DNA from: DASZBX01 sp035943635
Lineage (GTDB): Bacteria; Actinomycetota; Actinomycetes; Streptomycetales; Catenulisporaceae
Assembly: GCA_035943635.1 (NCBI GenBank)
Contig: DASZBX010000118.1
Coordinates: 1 to 6,426 of the forward strand
Direction: 5' to 3'
DNA: 6,426 nt
Part shown: in pieces, positions 1-6,200 of the stretch
How the letters are laid out: every line of letters starts with the position of its first letter
Numbering within the stretch: the first letter of the stretch is position 1
Made by a program: the position numbers and the translations under genes
Notes under the pieces: model-generated
Told to the model about the DNA's origin: nothing
Database searches by the model: none
Seen by the model: only the letters and a program-made list of their open reading frames with translations

Positions 1-242
1 AAACCCCCCACATCCCACCCCCGATCCACCGGCAAACCACCCACCGCATCACCACCACCCACCAACAAACCCCACAACCCCTCCCCCGACACCACACCAC
101 CCGGAAAACGACACGCCATACCCACGATCGCCACCGGATCAGCGAGCTGGGCCTCGAGTTCGTCGTTGCGCTGCCGCAGCCGCCGGGACTCCTTCACGGA
201 CTCCCGCAGCGCGGTGGTGACCTGCTCCATGGATGCACTCAT
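1..242 (-). CDS. Next type I modular PKS subunit, N-terminal part only (docking segment and start of KS)
   Basis: The first 80 codons of another PKS protein run off the window at position 1. Residues 1-34, starting MSASMEQVTTALRESVKE, form a charged, heptad-like helix. It resembles the N-terminal docking coiled coils of actinomycete PKS subunits; from memory, the pikromycin PikAIV N-terminus is similar. The KS begins at residue 35 with DPVAIVGMACRFPGG and reaches the conserved DRGWD motif. The ATG at 242-240 is chosen because AGGA at 250-247 lies 4 bases upstream and GAGGAA at 258-253 lies 10 bases upstream. The in-frame ATG at 230 has no ribosome-binding site and would cut into the helix. 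The gene follows the upstream PKS stop by 7 bases, so the two are surely co-transcribed and probably translationally coupled. Codon style changes abruptly at the docking/KS border. Confidence 0.95.
   Translation of the reverse strand, partial: MSASMEQVTTALRESVKESRRLRQRNDELEAQLADPVAIVGMACRFPGGVVSGEGLWGLLVGGGDAVGGLPVDRGWDVGG
141..242 (-). other. N-terminal docking coiled coil
   Basis: Residues 1-34 are rich in Arg, Glu, Leu and Gln, with hydrophobic residues at Val8, Leu12, Val16, Leu22, Leu29 and Leu33 that could form a coiled-coil stripe. In the family this helix dimerises and binds the C-terminal tail of the preceding subunit. It is coded with C-ending and CTG/CTC codons, unlike the KS start that follows. 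Confidence 0.8.
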
Positions 243-246
243 CGAA

Positions 247-258
247 TCCTCATTCCTC
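247..258 (-). promoter_or_regulatory. Ribosome-binding site overlapping the upstream stop codon
   Basis: Read on the minus strand, GAGGAATGAGGA spans the last two codons and the TGA stop of the upstream PKS gene, 4 bases before the ATG at 242. It holds two purine-rich Shine-Dalgarno candidates, GAGGA at 258-254 and AGGA at 250-247. Overlap with the stop suggests ribosomes ending the first protein re-initiate on the second, which would help keep the subunits in balance. Confidence 0.7.
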
Positions 259-3200
259 GGTGCTGTGCACGGCCCGGATGAGTTCGTCCACATCCATGGT
301 GTCGACCGCGTCGATCTCGTCGGTGTTCTGGTCGGTGCTCTCGTCCTCGGCCGGGGCCCCGTCGTCCGCGCTGATCCGCTCGGCGAACCAGGCGGCCATC
401 TGCGCGGGCGTCGGGCAGTCGAAGACGAGCGTCGCGGGCAGGCGCAGCCCGGTCGCGGCGGCCAGCCGGTTGCGCAGCTCGACGGCCGTCAGGGAGTCGA
501 AGCCCATGTCCAGGAAGCCGCGGTCGGCGTCGATCGCGGCCACCGTCTCGTGGCCGAGCACCGCGGCGGCGTGCCTGCGGACGAAGGCCACCAGCGCCTG
601 GCGCCGCTCGGCCGGGGCCAGGCCGGCCAGCTGCTGCTCGAGGCCGCCGGACGAGGCGTCCGCGGCGGCCTGCGGGGCCGGGCGCCCGCCGCGCGGCACC
701 AGCAGGCGCAGCACGGTCGGCAGCGTCCCCTGGTCGGCCTGGGCGCGCAGCGCGCCGCGGTCGATCCGGGCGGCCACGGACATCGCCCGCCCGGACTCGA
801 CCCCCTCGTCGAACAGGGCCAGGGCCTGCGCGGGGGTCATGGCCTGCGCCCCGGCCCGGGCCAGCCGGCCGCGCTCGCGGTCCCCGAGCCGGCCGGTCAT
901 CTCGCTGTCCGGCGCCCACAGGCCCCAGGCCAGCGAGGTGCCGGCCTGCCCGCGGGCCCGTCTGGCCGCGGCCAGCGCGTCCAGGAACACGTTGGCCGCG
1001 GCGTAGTTGGCCTGGGCCGGATTGCCGGTGACCCCGGCGGCGGAGGAGAACAGGGCGAACAGGCCCAGGTCGGTGTCCCGGGTGAGTTCGTCCAGGTGCA
1101 CCGCGGCGGCGATCTTGGGCCGCAGCACGTCCGCCAAGCGCAGGTCGGTCAGGGAGGTGAACACCACGTCGTCGAGCACCCCGGCCAGGTGGACCACGCC
1201 GGTGAGCGGGTGGTCGGCCGGCAGGTCGGCCAGCAGGTCCGCCACGGCCTCGCGGTCGGCCAGGTCGCCGGCGGCGAACCGCACCTGCGCGCCGAGCGCG
1301 GCCAGCCGCCCGGTCAGTTCGGCCGCGCCCGGCGCCGCGGCGCCGCGGCGGCTGGCCAGGACGAAGTGCCGCATCCCCCACGGGCCGGCCAGGTGCTCGG
1401 CCACCAGGGCGCCGAGCGTTCCGGTGCCGCCGGTGATCAGGACCGTGCCCTCGGGGTCGGGGGCGGGCGGGATGGTCAGGACCAGCTTGCCGACGTGCCG
1501 GGCCCGGGCCATGAAGCGCATCGCCTCGGGCGCGTCCCGCACGTCCCACGCCCGGACCGGCAGCGGCGTCAGGACCTCCTCGCGCAGCAGCCCGACCACC
1601 TCGGCCAGCATCGACCGCATCCGCTCGGGGGCGGTGTCCCGGATCAGGTCCACCTGCTGGTACAGCACGCCCCCGGTCGCGGCGGCGACCTGCGCGGGGT
1701 CGCGCACGTCGGTCTTGCCCAGCTCGATGAACCGGCCGCCCGCCGACAGCAGGCGCAGGGAGGCGTCGACGAGGTCGCCGGCCAGCGAGTTGAGCACCAC
1801 GTCGACCCCCGCGCCGCCGGTGGCCTGCCGGAACCGGTCGGCGAACCCGGCGTCGCGGGAGGACGCGACGTGGGCCTGATCCAGACCCGCCTGCCGCAGC
1901 TCGTCGTGCTTGGCCGGGCCGGCCGTGGCGAACACCTCGGCGCCCAGGCCGCGGGCGATCTGGACCGCCGCCATGCCGACGCCGCCGGTGGCCGCGTGCA
2001 CCAGGACCCGCTGCCCGGCGCGCAGGCCGGCGATCTCCACCAGGGCGAAGTAGGCGGTCAGGAACGCGGACGGGACCGCGGCCGCCTGCTGGTAGGACCA
2101 GTCCTCGGGGATCGGGGCGAGCCAGCGGTGGTCGGTGACCGCCTCGGTGGCGAACGCCCGCGGGATCATCCCCATCACCCGGTCCCCGAGCTTGACCCCG
2201 GTCACGTCCGGGCCGATCGCCCGGACCACCCCGGCGCCCTCGCCGCCGATGAACTCGCCGCCGCCCGGGGACATCCCGAGGGCCACCATGACGTCGCGGA
2301 AGCCGATCCCGGCTGCCCGCAGGCCCACCCGCACCTGCCCGGAACCGAGCGGTCCGCCGGTGTCCGGGCACGGCAGCAGGGCCAGGTCGCCGAGCACCCC
2401 GGACGCGGCCGGCTCCAACCGCCACCGGCCGCCGGCCGGCGCGGTCAGCGCGTGCCCGGACCCGTTCGCCGGCACCAGCCGGGGGATCAGCGCCGCGCCC
2501 CGGCGGACCGCGATCTGCGGCTCGTCGCCGGCCAGCGCCGAGGCGAGCGCGGCCGCGCCGTCCGGCCCGTCCAGGTCGGCCAGCACGATCCGGCCGGGGT
2601 TCTCGCTCTGGGCCGAGCGCAGCAGGCCCCACACCGGCGCGGCGGCCAGGTCCGGCAGTTCGCCGGCCGTTCCCGGCGCCGCGGCCGAGACCGCGCGGCG
2701 GGTGACCACGACCAGCCGGGCGTCGGCCGTCCGGGCGTCGGCCAGCCAGGCCTGGACGTCGCCCAGCACCGCTGCGGCCAGGTCGAAGGCCGAGCCGGGC
2801 AGTCCCGCGCCGGCCGGCGCCGCCGCGGGCAGCAGCACCAGGGCCGGGCAGGGCGCGCCCGGGGCCGGCCCGCCGAGCAGGGCGGCCAGGTCGGGATGGC
2901 GGTGGGTGCGGATCCCGGCCTCGGCCAGCCCGGCGGCCAGGCCGAGCAGGTCCTCGCCGAGCAGCGCCCAGTCGTCGGCGACCCTGGCCGCGGGCCGCGG
3001 CAGCGCGACCCAGTCCAGCTCGAACAGGGACCGGTCGGCCGCGGCGGCCGCAGCCGGCCGCCCGGCCGGGACCGGACGGGAGACCAGGCGTTCGATCTCC
3101 GCCACCGGGGCGCCGGTCTCGTCGGCCGCGCTGACCGAGACCGTGTCCGGGCCGGCCGGCGCGATCCGCACCCGCAGGTCCCGCGCGCCGGGCGCGAACA

Positions 3201-6200
3201 GCGACACGCCGGTCAGGCTGAACGGCAGCAGCACGGTCCGGTCGGCGCCGTCGCCGCGTGCGGCAGACGGGGTAAGCAGCATCACCTGCAGCGCCGCGTC
3301 GAGCAGGGCGGGGTGCACGCCGTACCGGTCCGCCTCGGCGCGCACCTGCGCGGGCAGCGACACCTCGGCGAAGACCTCGTCGCCGCGGCGCCACGCCCGG
3401 CGCAGCCCGCGGAACGAGGGCCCGTAGACGTAGCCCTCGGCCTGCGCGGCCGCGTAGAAGGAGTCCGGGTCCAGCTCGAGCGGCTCGGCGCCGGGCGGGG
3501 GCCACTCGGCGGCCGCGGCCGGGGCGGGCCGGTTGTCGGCCGCCAGGACCGCCGACGCGTGCCGGGTCCAGTCGCCCGGCTCGCCGCTCCCGGCGTCCGG
3601 GCGGGTGTAGACGGCCAGCGGGCGCCGGCCGGAGTCCCCCGGCGCGCCCACCACCAGTTGCAGTCCGACCGCGTCGTCGCCGGCCAGGACCAGCGGCGCC
3701 TCGAGGGTCAGTTCCTCGATCCGGGGGCAGTGCGCCTCGGCCCCGGCGCGCAGGGCCAGTTCGGCGAATCCGGCCGCCGGAAACAGACACGCCCCGTCGA
3801 CCCCGTGGTCGGCCAGCCAGGGCCGGGTGCCCGCGGACAGGCGCCCGGTGAGCACCAGGGTGCCGCTGTCGGCCAGTTCCACCGCGGCGCCGAGCAGCGG
3901 GTGGTCCGCGGCCGCGACCCCGAGGTCAGCCGGGTCTGCGTTGGTGCGCTCCTGGTCCCGCCAGTAGCGCTGCCGGTCGAAGGCGTAGGCGGGCAGCGGC
4001 ACCCGGGCACCGTCGAGAATCAGCGTGGCCCAGTCCAGGTCGGCGCCGTGCACCCAGGCCTCGGCCAGCGAGGCGGCGAACCGGGCCGGGCCGCCCTCGT
4101 CCCGGCGCAGCGAGCCGATCGTGGCCGGCTCGGCGCCGGCGTCGGCCGCCGCGGCGGTGTCCAGCACCGCGGCGGTCAGCACGGCGTGCGGGCTCACCTC
4201 GACGAACATGGTGAAGCCGTTGTCGAGCAGCTTGCGGGTGGCGGCGGCGAACCGCACGGGCTCGCGCAGGTTGCGGTACCAGTACTCGGCGTCCAGCCCG
4301 GTGGTGTCGGCCGGCTCGCCGGTCACCGCGGAGTAGAACGGTATGTGTGCACGCTGGGGCTCTATACCAGCCAGTTTCGCCAGCAGTTCCTCCCGGATCG
4401 GCTCGACCTGCGGGGAGTGCGAGGCGTAGCCGACCTCGATCCGCCGGATCCGGATGCCGCGCCGCTCGCACTCCGCGGTCAGTTCGTCCAGCGCCTCGGT
4501 GTCGCCGGCCACGACCACCTGCGCGGGGCTGTTGGCCGCCGCGACGGTGAGCCGGCCCGGCCAGGCGGCGAGCAGCGCCGCCGCCTGCTGTTCGTCGGCC
4601 CGCAGCGACGCCATGCCGGCCGGGGCGTCCAGCCGGGCCAGGGCGGCCGAGCGCAGGGCGACCACCTTGGCGGCGTCGGCCAGCGACAGCGCCCCGGCGA
4701 CGTAGGCCGCGGCGATCTCGCCCTGGGAGTGGCCGACGACCGCCGCGGGGTTCACCCCGTGGTGCTGCCACAGGCGGGCCAGCGAGACCATCACCGCGAA
4801 CAGGGCCGGCTGGACCACGTCGACCCGGTCCAGGCCGGGCGCCGCGGCGGACCGGCGCAGCACCTCGGTCAGCGACCAGTCGGTGTACGGCGCGAGCGCC
4901 TGCTCGCACTCGTGGACGTAGCCGGCGAACTGCGGGCTGGTGTCGAGCAGGTCGGCCGCCATCCCGGGCCACTGGCCGCCCTGTCCGGGGAAGACGAAGA
5001 CGATCCGGGGCTTGCGCTGGGCGGTGCCGAGGACCAGTCCGGGGTCCGGTTCGCCGTCCGCCAGCCGGGCGAGCGGGCCGAGGTGGCCCTCCCGGCCGGT
5101 TCCGAGCACCACCGCGCGGTGCCCCAGCGACGCCCGGGTGAAGGCCAGGCTCCAGCCGATGTCGCGCGGCCGCAGGCCGGGCTCGTCGGCCAGCAGCCGG
5201 CTCAGCTTGGCGGCCTGACCCTGCAGGGAGGCCGGGGACGCCGCCGAGATCGGCCATGGGATGAGCGCGTCCGGGCCCGGTGCGCCGGCCTGGGCCGGTG
5301 CGAGGGCCTGGTCCGGTGGGACCGGGGCGTCGGCCGGGGCCGGGTGGGCGGACGGGTCCGGTTCCCGCACCGGTGCCTGTTCGAGGATGAGGTGGGCGTT
5401 GGTGCCGCTCATGCCGAAGGCGGACACCCCGGCCCGGCGCGGGCGCCCGGTCTCGGGCCACGGCGCCGTCTGGACCGCGAGCGCGACCGCGCCCGAGGAC
5501 CAGTCCACATAGTCGCTCGGCCGGTCCACGTGCAGCGTGGCCGGTACGATTCCGTGCCGCATCGCCAGGACCATCTTCATCACGCCCGCGGCGCCCGCGG
5601 CGGCCTGGGTGTGGCCGATGTTCGACTTGATCGACCCCAGCAACACCGGCCGGTCCGCGGGCCGATCCCGCCCGTACGTCTCCAACAACGCCTGCGCCTC
5701 GATCGGATCACCCAACGACGTCCCCGTCCCATGCGCCTCCACCACATCCACCTCCGACGCCGACACCCCCGCACGCGCCAGAGCAGATTGGATCACCCGC
5801 CGCTGCGACGGACCGTTCGGCGCGGTCAGGCCGTTGGACGCGCCGTCCTGGTTGACCGCGGAGCCGCGGATCACCGCCAGCACCCGGTGGCCGTTGCGCT
5901 CGGCGTCGGACAACCGCTCCACCAGGAACAGCCCGACGCCCTCGGCCAGGCTCATCCCGTCCGCGCCGGCGGCGAACGCCTTGCACCGCCCGTCCGGGGC
6001 CAGCGCGCCCAGCCGGCTGAACTCGATCAGCTCCTTCGGGCTCGCCATCATCGCCGCGCCGCCGGCCACCGCCATGGTGCACTCGCCCGAGCGCAGCGCC
6101 TGGCCGGCCAGGTGCAGCGCCACCAGCGAGGACGAGCACGCGGCGTCGATCGTCACCGCCGCGCCCTCGAGTCCGAAGAAGTACGACAGCCGCCCGGACA

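Noticed and set aside
1..120. A/C-rich stretch with repeated CCA/ACC units, looking like a simple repeat or CRISPR-like array
   Set aside because: There is no regular repeat-spacer structure. The minus strand reads cleanly as the conserved KS start (AIVGMACRFPGG to DRGWD); the look comes from G/T-ending codons.
239..253. ATG at 253-251 overlapping the upstream stop (ATGA arrangement)
   Set aside because: It reads only Met-Arg-Ile-Arg and then a stop. The PKS frame with docking helix and KS starts at the ATG at 242.
233..1879. Plus-strand open frames opposite the KR, ACP and ER coding regions
   Set aside because: They are Ser/Arg/Ala-rich shadow translations antisense to a well-supported gene, with no recognisable family or ribosome-binding site that I could defend.
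239..3790. Very long open frame on the minus strand in another register (about 1180 codons)
   Set aside because: It overlaps the PKS frame throughout. Its translation is Arg/Gly/Pro/Ala-rich with no motif, as expected for a shadow frame in high-GC DNA.
739..3903. Possible inactive reductive domain (as often happens in PKS modules)
   Set aside because: DH His874 and Asp1043, ER GGVG plus Lys1571 and Asp1593, and KR Lys/Ser/Tyr/Asn with TGGTGTLG are all present, so no inactivation can be argued from sequence.
3926..5461. Another 500-codon minus-strand open frame overlapping AT and KS
   Set aside because: Its composition is low-complexity Arg/Pro/Gly and it has no domain; the PKS frame there contains full catalytic AT motifs.
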